Shown here: in pieces, positions 23,050-36,400 of the stretch
Numbering within the stretch: position 1 is the first letter of the stretch
Layout: each line of letters starts with the position of its first letter
NCBI GenBank assembly: GCA_029718625.1
Contig: CM056379.1
Location: 62,399,626 to 62,463,625, forward strand
From: Synaphobranchus kaupii
Taxonomy: Eukaryota > Chordata > Actinopteri > Anguilliformes > Synaphobranchidae
Direction of reading: 5' to 3'
DNA: 64,000 nt
Position numbers and translations under genes: made by a program
Notes under the pieces: generated by a model
Seen by the model: only the letters and a program-made list of their open reading frames with translations
Databases searched by the model: none
What the model was told of the DNA's origin: nothing

Positions 23050-24282
23050 AGGTAGACCACTTAACATGCTTTATTTCAGCATCCAAAATAATTAAAAACA
23101 TCTCGAATTATTATACATATACAAAATAGGTACAGATCCTCTTTTTAACCCCCAAAGTGTCTGCTTCTCTGATTTTTTTTCTTAGTCTTTTCATTTTTTT
23201 CATTTTCATTTTTTAAAAACCCTTCACTAGAAAGAAAACAAACAAACAGGAACAAACGGGTGAAAGATGTGTATTGCCAGGAGCCAGGAGATGACAACAG
23301 AAGCAGTCAAAAACAATCAACAAAAACAAAACAAAAAATAAACAAAATGGGGTGAAAGTGTAACAGCAATTGGTGAAAAAAAGAACTGAAACAAATCAGC
23401 TTGCTTAATCTACATGAGACATGCTCACATGCATCATATCTACAATAACCATCTTTCAGCCAAACTCTGCTGTAGAGTCTTTAACTCACACTTTATAAAG
23501 AAAAACAATTGCTAAACTCTGACAGCAAGACATTTCTCAAAATGTGTAGCACCAAAGATCCTGTAAGTATAATGGACAATCATATATGACTAAAAATATA
23601 TATTTTAGTACACACCACAAACAGGACTTTATGAAGAAATAGCACCTTTGACAGCTGTTTCTTGCTTTTTCAACCATAGTTCTGCTGTGCAAAATCTGAC
23701 CTGGTGTTTTTATGGAATACTCTGGGTAACATGGATTTCTTTGCTGAGGTAGCCATAAGATTTCAAAATAAAGTCAAACCCCGGTTTCTCTACCATTTCT
23801 CCTGTGACTTAAGAACAGCACATTTCCGGTGATAGTTTTCCTTGTGATTAGAACAACAAGACACTTCACTGTCGTTTTTCAAATTTATTTAACACCAGAA
23901 AATGGTACATAGCATTTGTTTTTCATTGTCCTTCCGAAGTGGTAAAAAAACGGCAAAATGTCACCTGTATCTCATGTTTGTTCTTTCTTTTTTTAACTCC
24001 AGGGGGATTTTACACTTTACAAGTATATATTATTTTCTTGTTGCCAGAGAAACAAATGATTCTTTTAAAGTGTCCTTGATGTTGGTGTCAGCAAGAGTAG
24101 TGGTCCCAAAAAAGTTTGTGTTTTTTTTAATCGATAACACACAAACACGTCCTCAGGAATGTAGTTTTAAGCAAGTTGATCAATTGTGGCCGAATGAAAC
24201 TTACGTTTTTAATGGATAGAAAAAGACTTTAGAGAGATGACTGCTAGAAAAAAAAAAACATTTTCAAGTCCAGATTTCTTTT
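23050..24282 (-). other. col1a1: col1a1 3' UTR (estimated)
   Basis: On the minus strand, non-coding sequence follows the col1a1 stop codon at 24283-24285. AATAAA-type signals are visible in the complement at 23070-23075 and, as AAATAAAT, near 23883. Two polyadenylation sites would fit the two mRNA lengths known for vertebrate COL1A1. The lower limit at about 23050 is inferred from the distal signal. Confidence 0.5.
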
Positions 24283-24429
24283 TTACAAGAAGCAGACAGG
24301 GCCAACTTCAATGCCAAATTCCTGGTTGTTTGCACCAACATCCATAGGAGCGATGTCAATAATGGGCAGACGGGATGTTTTCGTTGTCTTGTAGTCAATG
24401 ACCGTCTTGCCCCATGCGCCAGTGTGTGA
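24283..24429 (-). CDS. col1a1: col1a1 exon 51: end of C-propeptide
   Basis: 147 coding nt, acceptor cttacag, reading [32 protein letters not shown] and [17 protein letters not shown] (TAA). Nearly identical to the C-terminus of human COL1A1. The final cysteine is one of the conserved intrachain disulfide partners. Confidence 0.97.
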   Translation of the reverse strand, partial: SHTGAWGKTVIDYKTTKTSRLPIIDIAPMDVGANNQEFGIEVGPVCFL

Positions 24430-27400
24430 CTGTAAGAAGGAGAAAGAAGAATATGAGACCTGGTAAGAAATCTGTCCTAGTCTGCAGATACATTTTTCAT
24501 GGCACATGTACTATTGCTGCATCGTAATCTATGAACCATGGTAGGACTGTATATCAATAACTCCTAACATGCAGTTATCATATCCCTAAGATACTGAAAC
24601 CACAATTCTCACCTTAGGGCTACCTACAGTAGCCTTCCTTGGTAGGGCTCTGGCAGTTCCCAGCAACTTTAATACTGCTGTGTGACGGATAACCTGCTGC
24701 CTCAGCTACAGTATGAGGTGAAAAGAAAAAAGAAGACTCACCGTGCAGCCATCCTCGCTGACGCTGTATGTGAAGCGGCTGTTGCCCTCGGCTCTGATCT
24801 CGATCTCGTTGGAGCCTTGCAGAAGCAGGGCCTTCTTGAGATTGCCGGTCTGCTGGTCCATGTAGGCAATGCTGTTCTTGCAGTGGTATGTGAGGTTCTG
24901 GGAGGCCTCGTTGGCCATCAGGCGCAGGAAGGTCAGCTGGATGTTGACATCCTCAGGATCAGAGCCCTCACTGCCATACTGGAACTGTGGGAGGGGGGGT
25001 TGAGGGGATGACGGTTAGTGCAACAAAGAAGCCACAACACAATGTACGTACTATTGAAGTAATTACCTTTTCTATGTATATGTATTCTAATTACACAGCC
25101 AATGTTGTGTTGAGGAAGAAATACACCCCTAGTTAATAGTGCTTGCTTGACCCTCACCTGGAAGCCCTCGGTCATTGATTCGCCGAACCAGATGTGCTTC
25201 TTCTCCTTGGGGTTCTTGCTGCTGTACCAGTTCTTCTTGGGAATTTCAGCCTGGCTTGGAGAGACACAGGTCTGGCCTGTCTCCAGGTTGCAGTAGACCT
25301 TGATGGCATCCAGAGCAGAGCCCTGGTTGGGGTCAATCCAGTATTCACCTGAGTAGAAGACAGAGCAGGCCTGATTATCAAGCCACCATTTTTTTAAAAA
25401 TGCAAGAATGCTGAGCATCAACTCTGGGCATGAACTAACCGCTCTTCCAGTCAGGGTGGCACATCTTCAGGTCACGGCAGGCACGGACGGGGTTCTTTTG
25501 GGTGCCCTCAGGACTGCGGATGTTCTCAATCTTCTGGCTCAGGGTCTTGAGGGTGGTGTCTACTTCCATGTCACGGTCACGCACCACGTTAGCGTCATCG
25601 GCTCTGTAACTACGGAAGGGATCAGGGGCCTTCTCCTGGGCAGGCTGGGAAATGAAGCCAAAGTCAAATCCACCACCAGCAGCGCCAGGGGGGCCAGGAG
25701 GTCCAGGAAGACCAGGAGCACCCTGCGTGAAGAGAGAGGAGAGACAGAGAAGGTTAGAAGCAAAGCCAAGGCTTCAAAGTAATGCTGCAACCTACAGAAT
25801 GTGGGGGATTTAAAGCAGGTCTAAACCCCAAACATGAGGGGTCAAATTGATTCACTTACAGCAGGTCCCATTTCACCAGTGCGACCACGGGGTCCAGGGG
25901 GTCCAATGGGGCCAGGCAGACCATTCATGCCATCTTTACCAACAGCACCAGAAGAACCAGAAGGTCCCTAGTTAGGGAAGAGAGCAACTAAGATTGGAAT
26001 ATCTTAAAATATATTTTCACTGCACAGAATTTAAAACAAAAGCAGATGTCAATATACATGTGAGAGTTAAATTAAATATTAACTGTCATCTCTGTGTAGA
26101 AAATGTGTAAATATCATGTTTATATTTAACAAGCACAAGTTTTATTTCTGTAGTTCTCAAAATCCGGACAAAACACTTTAAAATCTATAGGTTTTAGCAT
26201 GAATCTAATTGGTTGTTCAACTGGAAATAACATGGGTACTAATGATGTGAAAAGGGAATTGGATTATTGTTGTATGTCAGAGTAGTGTGTTACCAACTTG
26301 TAATAGTAACTATGTAATGATGATATTGTAATACTTACCCTTGGTCCAGGGGCACCAGAAGGCCCAGCAGGTCCTTGTTCTCCATGGGTTCCCTATAAGT
26401 AGAAAAATCACAATATCTCACTGAGTACTATCTGGAAATGAGATTTACAGTTATCATGACAGTAAAAATTGACTTCTGGGAGGTTGAAAACAACTATATA
26501 TTGAAAGAAAAGAAAACAGCCACTTAAATGTCTCCTGAGTGATTGTCTATGAAGACTAACAGACTTTGTGTCTTTCACAGTATCCCAGTGTTCATAAATG
26601 TTTGAAGGCAGAGTATTGAATAATGTGACATCCTTTTTCAGTGTCTGAGAGAGCAGTCCACGTTCGTAAAATAAAATGCATGTTTTCCAATGGGAAGGAT
26701 GGCGTAATGATGCATGGGTCAGAGGCCAAACCTGGATGGCTTGGTTTATTACATAGTTGTGTACGTGGTTAAGTGTATGTGCTGCAAGGACAGGCATGTC
26801 CGTGTGGAGGTCTTTACTTACAGCAGGTCCGGGAAGACCCTGGAGACCGCTGAAACCTCTGTGTCCCTTCATACCTCTATCGCCAGACTCTCCTGCCTCA
26901 CCCTTATCACCACGTGCGCCAGCGGGACCCTGAAAAGAGGAGCAAACGGCCATTAACCCATATTGTATAAGGGGAATAATTAAATAACATCTGGTCACTG
27001 CATTCATAATGAGGTGGTGGACGTACGGCAGCACCACGGGCACCAGTGTGACCGGCAGGACCAGCGGGACCAGCAGGGCCCTAAAGCAGAGAGAGGAATA
27101 CAAGGTGAGAAAACAATAAAGTGTCCCTGCCACCTTCACTAAAAGCTGATCAGACTGATTAGTCAGGCATCCACATTTAAACGGTATGAATATGTATAAT
27201 TCTTAACATTCAAGAGCTAAAACATTTCCGTCTTTCATGTAACTGAGACAAAATTGTGAAACAATCATACTCCAGCAATTGGAAATGTAAGTTTAAATCA
27301 AGACACTTACAGCCTCTCCACGATCACCAGTCTTGCCAGATGGACCAAAGGCACCAGGGGCCCCAGCAGGTCCAGGGGCACCAGGTGCACCAGCAGGGCC

Positions 27401-30400
27401 TGTCTCACCACGGTCACCCTACCGGGAACGGACATAGAATCAAAGTGGAATGAGCTAAACCTCACTGGCACAGATGATGGGTAAGGGCACATTTTACAGT
27501 ACACAGAAATTTTGTTTGAATACATCAATGTTCTTTGAATGAGCAGGCTTACCTTGGGGCCGGCGGCACCATCGCGGCCAGGAGCACCATCATGACCAGT
27601 GGAACCCTAATAATGGACAAGGGCATGTGTTAAGTGTCAGGTGTGTTGAGCTCAGAAATGTAGAGCCCTGCATTTCTGAGAACAAAGTAGGAGAGCTGAA
27701 ATAAAAATTAGGACCAAGTTGCCACATGTAGCTCACCCAGGCCGGATGTTGTTTTAAGTCCTCAATTCACATATGATATACATCTAACCAGGGGCATTAT
27801 GGATTTAACAATCTGTACAGCTTGTATATGTACCTCCTAAGGCCTCCTGTAATGCAGGTATGGTTTCACCAACAGTGACTAATGTACTGTAAACCCTGAA
27901 TCTGATATATGCCACTTAATAAAGAGGTTTTTTTCTACCTCACGACCAGCTTCACCAGGAGCACCAGACAGTCCAGGGGGTCCCATGGGGCCAGGGGGTC
28001 CACGCTCACCAGAGGGGCCAACAGGTCCCTGCTTACCGGGCTCTCCCTGTTGGAACACAGATATGACAGGTAAAGGTTAGATCTGGAACCTAAAGAAAGT
28101 GCAGCACGGAAACGATTTCACTTTAACCAAACACCCTGGGCTAAGCTATTATAGCTGTTAATTAACCTATAGCTTTATGGTACCTATCAATCCATAACAA
28201 CATCTATACACCTGTGATTTCTATTTTTTTTATTGTTTGAACTTTTATCATAAAATGCTTCTTTTTTTTTTGCCAGACTGGGCCCTATAGCCTAAACATT
28301 ACAAGCTTGGCCGAAGATTAGTTAGCTTTGTCCGACAAGTTTCAGTCATATGTGATTCCTCAAACTGTTCCTCCCAGCAATATGCCAGGTTCACAGGCTC
28401 CCAGTTGTCAGAAAGAGATGGGCTTATATCAGCGCTAGCTCTGCTGAAGTACTGTGAAGTCTGTATTGTGGAATTTACTGTCACAAAGTGCATAGGGGGA
28501 AAGGCCATGTTTTAGAGAAAAAATATACCCTCAATGGGATAAGGTCACCCCTATTTAAGGAGGGAAACTGCTGATCTAAGAAATAGCTGACAATTGGATT
28601 AATAAACCATTAAATGAATTTAGGAGTTACCTTAAGGTGGGTCTTGGAGCCCAGGTGGCATTTCAAATCAGAAAATAACCTCTAAATACACACTATCATC
28701 AAACGTTCCATAACCAGTCCATAGACAAGCTAACACATCCCAGTCTGAAATTGGCATTGATATATGTATGGTTTTAATTCCTGGAACAGAGTGATTATCG
28801 CAAAAAGAAAAGCGAGATAGCCTGGTAAATATGCTAGCCAGCAAGCAGGGTGGCCCAGTCAGCCATGTGTCAGAGACACATTTCCCCATTCATAAAACCA
28901 TAACATAATTCCCCTTTACTGTCTCTGACTAGATTTCCTTTAATTGTTGCAATGCCCAGAAGTTGACTATTAATACACCCAGATTGTGCTCATCCAATCA
29001 CATACCAGTGTGACATGCACACATGGTGAGTCATAGGGACACAAGCCATTAAGACTAACAATGTGTGACTCTACAGCAGAAAGAACGATGGGCTCTAGGA
29101 AGTTGAGCCGATGGCCATTCTGTGGTCTCATTCTGAATGACTAATGTATCATCAGAAGAACATCTCAAATTAAAAGATGCTTTACCAATGTTAGTAAGAT
29201 CTGTGCTACCATTCCTTGTGTCTGTGATCTTAATAGAGGACTGTGCACAGCCAACTTGCCATTCATGGATGCAGACAGTGGTTATATGATGATGGTCTGG
29301 TGTAAGAATACACACTTCAACAATCCACCATGATCATGTCTTCAAGCTAAGCATATTGGATGCCGCTGATCTGGAAATAGATATCGATTCTCTATTGCCC
29401 AATTAAGCAGCATCTTGGATCTGAAATCCTTGGCCACAGATTATGGCATCATAGAGGTCTTCCACGGCATGCCAACAACTGACTCCTACAATCAAGTTCA
29501 TCACCAAACTAAACAAAACCAAATTTTCTATTAAGAATTTGACTCACCTAAAATGCTTTTAAGCTAGGGTTCCTATTTAGAGCTCCTATTTAATCCTGTT
29601 TAATCCAGGCGTTGTCTATGTATGCACCCAGGCTGGAGTCAAAGGTCAAAAATGGCTGACCCTCACCAGACCTCTTGTGAAAATGCTTCTTCATTGAATT
29701 TTAAAACCTAAATCTATTTTTCATGTAGAAACAACCTGTCATTCATCAATAAATTGGTGAATAACTGTCCTTTCTTACTTCACACTCCAGACAGACTGTA
29801 TTTCGTCATTGGTGAATATTAGTGACTGACTCATAAGACAATCTTTATACCCTGCTGGTGTACTGCTTTTATAAAAATGTAGAAAAGGGCAATGTTTAAC
29901 TCTTTTCTAAAGGTAGGGTCACTCCAGGAATATCATTGAATTTCATGCTGAAACAATTTCATTTAGGGAGTTTTCACTGTTGTTAAAATGAGAAAGGGTC
30001 CGATTTGACCCTGAGGGCAACAGGAGCGTTAAAGAGCCCACACAGACAAATCCTTGAAATTCCAAGGTGTATACTTGCAGGAATCACAAACAGGTTTCTG
30101 AGAATAAGATGAAACCAGTCCAGTCTGGAAAAGTCATTAGTGTGTGTTATCTTTGTATGCTTAATCGGGAGCTAAGCGTATAACACTCACAGATGGGCCG
30201 GGAAGGCCACCGAAACCACGCTCGCCTCTCTGTCCAGGCAGACCCACAATACCACGCTGTCCAGAAATACCCTGAGGTCCGGGGATACCAGAAATACCCT
30301 GTGGAAGAGAAAAGGCCCAGCTCAGCATGTCTTCCCCACAGCACCACAGCGCATCAAAAAAACCACTGAAGCCTCACTTCGTAGAAATGATACAGCTTGA

Positions 30401-33400
30401 TTCGTATTTTTACAGGAGCACAGAACACTCATTGACTTTCTGCACTCTGTTCATTATAAAATTTCCGGACTGTTCGGATTTTATATCACCCACATTGGGG
30501 AGAATTAGCTCTGCGCTGTTGTCACGGATCTAAAGGTGCAGGATCTACACCATGATGTGTGAATAGACCCTTTTCACAGTTAGCTCAGACTGCACAGCAT
30601 GCAGGGTCAGGGGCCAGAATGCCTGTGTCATTTTGAGAGTACTTACAGCAGGACCATCAGAACCAGCAGATCCCTTCTCACCAGCAGGTCCAGCAGGGCC
30701 GGAAGGACCAGGCTCACCAGGGCGGCCAGCAATGCCAGTCTCACCACGGTTACCCCTCTGTCCTTCCTTTCCAGCGGGTCCAGTGGGGCCAGGGGGGCCG
30801 CCATTACCCTGAGAGGCAGAGAGAAGTGAAGTGAAATGAGAATTAGATGTGCTGTCATAACATATGCTTTGCGGTATGGAGCAGTGCTTAAGACATTCAG
30901 CAATATGCACTTGTGCTCGTAATCTCCATCACTGGACGGAATGCGATGGAATATACCCAGTTACTCAGTAATATTGGTGCTGAATATGGTCTGAGATATT
31001 ACTGATTAGGGTTAGGTGATGTTTCGATGATGTTTGAAGTTAGAATAATGCCTGAGTCAGTTCATATTACATGGTGGAAATTTCATTAATGTTGTTGAAG
31101 ATTTAAAAAATGTGATTATGACATGACATTAGATCAGATTGCATGTCATGCTTGTGTGTGAGTGGGAATGAAGACACTTACAGCAGGGCCGGGAGGTCCA
31201 ACTCTACCAACAGCACCAGGGAAGCCAGTAGCACCCTATAAACACCAGAAAAAAAACAGGGCTGTTCTCCAATATCCAGTTTCCCTCACCAGATGGCAAC
31301 ATGCAGTATATGTCAACAAACAAAAAAGACATCACATTTTTCAGACACTATTACCCAAATTACATTTTATACATGTACTGTATACACCTGGATATTTTAC
31401 TGACACATTTTAGGTTAACTGCATTGCTCAAGGGTACAATGGGAGCATCCCAACAAAGCCACAATCTTTGCATTATAAACACAGTTCCCTAACCCTAACT
31501 TTCTAACAAATGCTAACCTACAAGTATATTTTGTGGATTTTGTAATGTACAGAATTCAGAAGCAACATTATACTGTAATCAATACATACTGTATATGTAA
31601 ATGTTGTAATCAGTACATGTATGCAAATGTGCTACATACACCTTTTAAATCTACACTATTTTATTTAAATGTAAATTATTCTAATTGATCAATTTCTTTA
31701 ATTTCTCACTAAATGTAATTGCCAATACAATCTTTCATTAATCTAATTACAATTTTAATTTGTACAATCCTTATTACACTGATTGAAATCTCCATTTCAG
31801 ACTTTCTGTGTTGATTCTGAGGTATTTGTACTGTTATTTATTCAATAGAATAGAGGATTTTAGAGGGAAATGAGCTGATACTCACAGGGGATCCAGGAGC
31901 ACCACGAGCACCTTTGGGTCCAGTGCTACCAGCAGAACCCTGTAGAGAAAGTCATGAGTTAATCAATCAGCTTCTAACAAACACAAACTGCAAAGCTCCT
32001 ATTGTATTACCAATCTTTTTTTTTCAGGAGGGGCCATTCGATTAAATTACTGACAGACACTCATGCATTAAAATTATTTTCCCTGGCTTACAGACTACCC
32101 AATGTATTACAAGTTACTCAACGTACACAGGTATGTGTACATTGTAGTAATGACATAGGGTTATTTCACAACTACAGAAATGGTACAGTTGGCCAACTTG
32201 TCCATAGTTACACCTATGTTCACACTACAGACTCGCCCCAAGCAGTCAAGCAGGAGTAGTTCTGAGAGTTGTTTATGTTTGAAGGGAGTGAGGACAGAAG
32301 GAGGGGTACCTGGGGTCCAGAAGCACCAGCAGGGCCACCAGGGCCAGGAGCACCAGCATCACCCTTGGGACCACTATCACCAGTCTCTCCCTTTGCACCA
32401 GGCTGGCCATCAGCACCCTGTAGTAGGGAAAGAGAGTGTAATGTCACACATGGTCTTGACAACAGTTGGTTTTTCATCAGTAAGTGTTTGCTGGTAACTG
32501 AAAGCATACTGACATAAGAAGGACATATACATTGAGCTTTAATAGAATATAAATTCTACTTATTTTTTTCTCAATTAAATACAACCACACGATTTCAATT
32601 TCCACAAGCCATCCAGGCATTTTAATATATTCTGTACTACAGATGGGGCTAAACAAAATGGGAATGTTGTTATATGTTATTAGGTGTGTGCAAAACTATT
32701 ATAAACTGTAAGGTATCTTTTTGATTTATGTATATCTGTAAATACAAGCAGTATCTTTTTTTTTTAGCCACCCAGAGAATGTCCAGTGAATGCCCCTGGA
32801 ATGGGTGGGTATACTCACAGGAGGTCCAGCAAATCCGGCAGGTCCAGGGGCACCAGCCTCACCACGCTCACCCTGGAGGGGGGGTCAGAAAGGGCCAAAG
32901 GTGAGAGGTCAAATGTTCAAAATCACTTTCCATGAATTACCTTCCTTTTTTAAACATTGCTTGGTGTGAGGAGTGTGACACATTCTGTGAATAATGCCAT
33001 AGGCAGTGAAACGCTGGTTTTGCATGGAGGTGTACACAGTGCAAAGGCCTAAGATAGCTACTCACAGGGGCACCACGGCCGCCAGTAGGACCAGCAGGGC
33101 CACCGGGACCACCCTCACCCTGGGGAGAGGGGAAGAGAAGAGTACATGGTCAGCACTTCAAAGAGCATTCCAGTTCAACAGCACCAACAACTTTACACAT
33201 CATGGTTATAAAGCCTACAAATAAAAGATAGAAGGTTTTATTATGCTTACATCCAGCGCTGCAAATATATTTAAGGAGTATGTCTCTATTTTCAAAATCG
33301 ATATGGTCTTCAAGCTAATCATGTATAGCTATAACAGCAGAGATGAAGTTCACAGTCCCGATAATTGCATTACATTGACATTATCTGTCATATTAGTTGT

Positions 33401-36400
33401 GATTTATTAGTCACAGATACCTACACTCTTCAAATTTAGACTGATCGAGACTCATGTCAGGCCAATTTTACCTGCTTCCCTTTTCACTCTGGGACTTACC
33501 TTTTCACCAGAACCACCATGGGGGCCAGGAAGACCAATGGCACCAGTCAGACCACGGAGGCCGTCCTTGCCAGGGGCACCATCCCCACCCTTGGGACCTC
33601 CATCACCCTAAAAGTACAGCTGAAAGTGAATCTCTGGCTCTACTGAAACCTGCAGTACCATAAATGCTCTGCACCTGTAGAGGCCATGTTTGGTAATAGC
33701 TCTGCTCCAACTGACTACATCCTCCAGCCTTTTCTTAGCTACATGGGTCAGTGGGATTATAAAATGCAGTTGTCCATGCACTAAATATATACATTTCCTG
33801 TATATGCTGTATTTCTCTTACAACCATCCTGGCTAAAACAACAGACTTGGTTCAAGGATCTATGTCAGACACTATCATGGTAAGAATTTGTATTGTTACA
33901 GCTTATCCTGTGACTCTGAGAAACTGTCCACTATATATTCATGGCAGGGTACGACATTGCCTTTAGGATTTAACGGGAGGTGTGTGTGCGAGTGTACGTG
34001 TGTGCATGATCTGAATGCAGTCGTATTACTTACTCTTTCACCCTTGGCACCTGACATCCCACCAGCACCTCGCTCACCAGGCATTCCCTGAAGACCTGGG
34101 GCACCCTGAGCACCAGGGGCTCCAGCAGCACCAGCCTCACCCTGGAAGACAGAGAGAAGGGAGGGTGATCAGTATATACATTAAATGTCCATGGTAAGTT
34201 TGTCAGGAAGCCAATGCCTATACAATGTTAATTCGGGCTCATATACCAACATAATTAAGCACCTTCTTTGACATTATGCAATTAATAAATTGTATGATTT
34301 TCAGGTTCAGAGCAGTAAAGTAGCAATAATTCAAGCATGAATTTGCAACATTGTGTGAATGAATTTCCATCAGTGTGTAAAGAGTAAGTGGATCAGATCC
34401 TGTATAGATTTATGAACACAGTCCTAGCTAAACAGTGTGCAGGCCAACTGCTGCTCACACCTACCCCAGGTTTACTGCTGAAACTGCATTAAGACTTTGA
34501 CAGTACATGTGCCTGGTCCAAACTATAGAGGAACAAGTCACTGGAATTGGATGTGGTCCCAAGCTAAAGGAATGTAGCCATCCTCACCTTAGCACCATCA
34601 CTACCAGATGGGCCAGGAGAACCACGGTGACCAGCGGGTCCAACGGCGCCAGGGGCACCACGCTCTCCGGGGAATCCTCTGTCACCCTGTGTGAGGAAGT
34701 GAGAGGTGTATGGTTAGCTTGGTGGTGGGGTGGTAGCTATCCTGCTAGATTGGTAACATTATCATATTCGGAGGAGGGAGCAGGGAGGAGGGAGGAGGGA
34801 GGAGGGGGGCACTTATATTATATTACTTACTCTAGATCCAGATGGTCCAGGACCACCGGTCTCACCAGGACCACCCTAAAAAAAAAAGGATTAGTCTGTT
34901 AACTCATGCTGAGCTGATTAGGCCCAATTAAGCTATATTAGGTAATTTAAGTAATAGAGGGTTTTAGAGATTCTGCAATCCCATATTATTAACATCTCAA
35001 AGTTATCATATGTTCATTATTGTATTATTATTGGTATTGTAGGCCAAAACAATTATCTAGCCTATTCCAAATACCCAATAAAAGCATACAGTGCACAAGC
35101 CATACTGCCTTTTTTAGGAGAAAACTATTCTAGTTCTGTTTAATGTACTGTGTGGCTTCATGCTACTGAACTGAGACATTTACAATACTATAATAAACTT
35201 TACTATGCTATACGCTATGCTATACTGTACTATGCATTGCTATGCTGTGCTACACTATTCTATACTATACTATGCTACGCTATACTGTACTATGCATTGC
35301 TTTGCTGTGCTACACTATGTTATGATAAACTATACTATAATGCCTAAATATCAATTTGCACTTAATTTTTGGTTAGATTAAAGTATAAAACTGAGGTGTT
35401 TCATTGGGATCATAAACTAAAAAGAGTAGGAAGCAAAATCCTTAAATTACGTCTGAACTTTAGAAGCTACATTCATGAAAGACTATTAGAAGACTCAACA
35501 TATAAAGGTGAGGCTATATTAAAGATATTGTGCTATACGTGCTGTATAGCTTTCATCAGTGTTAGGTGATGTTCTATTGAAAAACCACCATAAAAACCCT
35601 ATAAAATACCACCACAAGGTGCAAAATATAATTGGAGAGGAATTGGCAAACCAGTGCCTCTAATCAGTGCCTCTAAGGCAATTAAAAAGTTCTTAATGAT
35701 AACTCACAGCTAATCTAAACTTAAATAAAACATATGAACTTCCCAGGTGGCCTGGCTATAAAGGTGCTCAGTAGGGTCTGACACAAGGGCTTACCTGTTC
35801 ACCAATCTTGCCAGTCTCACCAGTAGCTCCCTGGGGTCCAGGCAGACCCTGGAAGAGAGACACAATAGGGATGTCATATCCAAACCATGGGAGATGGATC
35901 AACAAGGGACAATATAAAATATACAGTTCACAGATGTGTGGAGGAAATCTACCTGGAATCCAGGACCACCAGCAGGTCCAATCTCGCCTTTCTCTCCAGC
36001 AGGTCCCTGAGGGTAGAGGGAAAAGACGTAAATTGACTTGAAATCTGCCATCTTTAAAGTTGGGACAACATCACCTTGCTTCAGATGTTGGATGTGAAGA
36101 CTGTTTAAATAGATTTTGTTCCTCAAAATTAGGTGATTTGGATATCTACAAATCTGCAATATCTTTTATTGGCAGTTATGATGCATGTGCAGCAGCATAA
36201 ATAAGAAGACTGTCGTTCTGAGTCTTGCGTGAGGCCAGTATGGAGGAATACAGTCGTCTAACAGAGCATTACTGCAAGGGAACAGCAGCAAGAAGGACCA
36301 AAGACCGCAAAGAATATGGCTGATTGACTAATGATGTAATACTTACAGCAAGGCCAGGAGCACCAGGTGCGCCAGCATCACCGTCTTTGCCAGGGGCACC

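Noticed and set aside
30599..34902. Plus-strand ORFs with Pro/Gly/Arg-rich repeats opposite col1a1 exons
   Set aside because: Shadows of the collagen exons on the other strand; the regular GGN-NNN-NNN pattern keeps antisense frames open.
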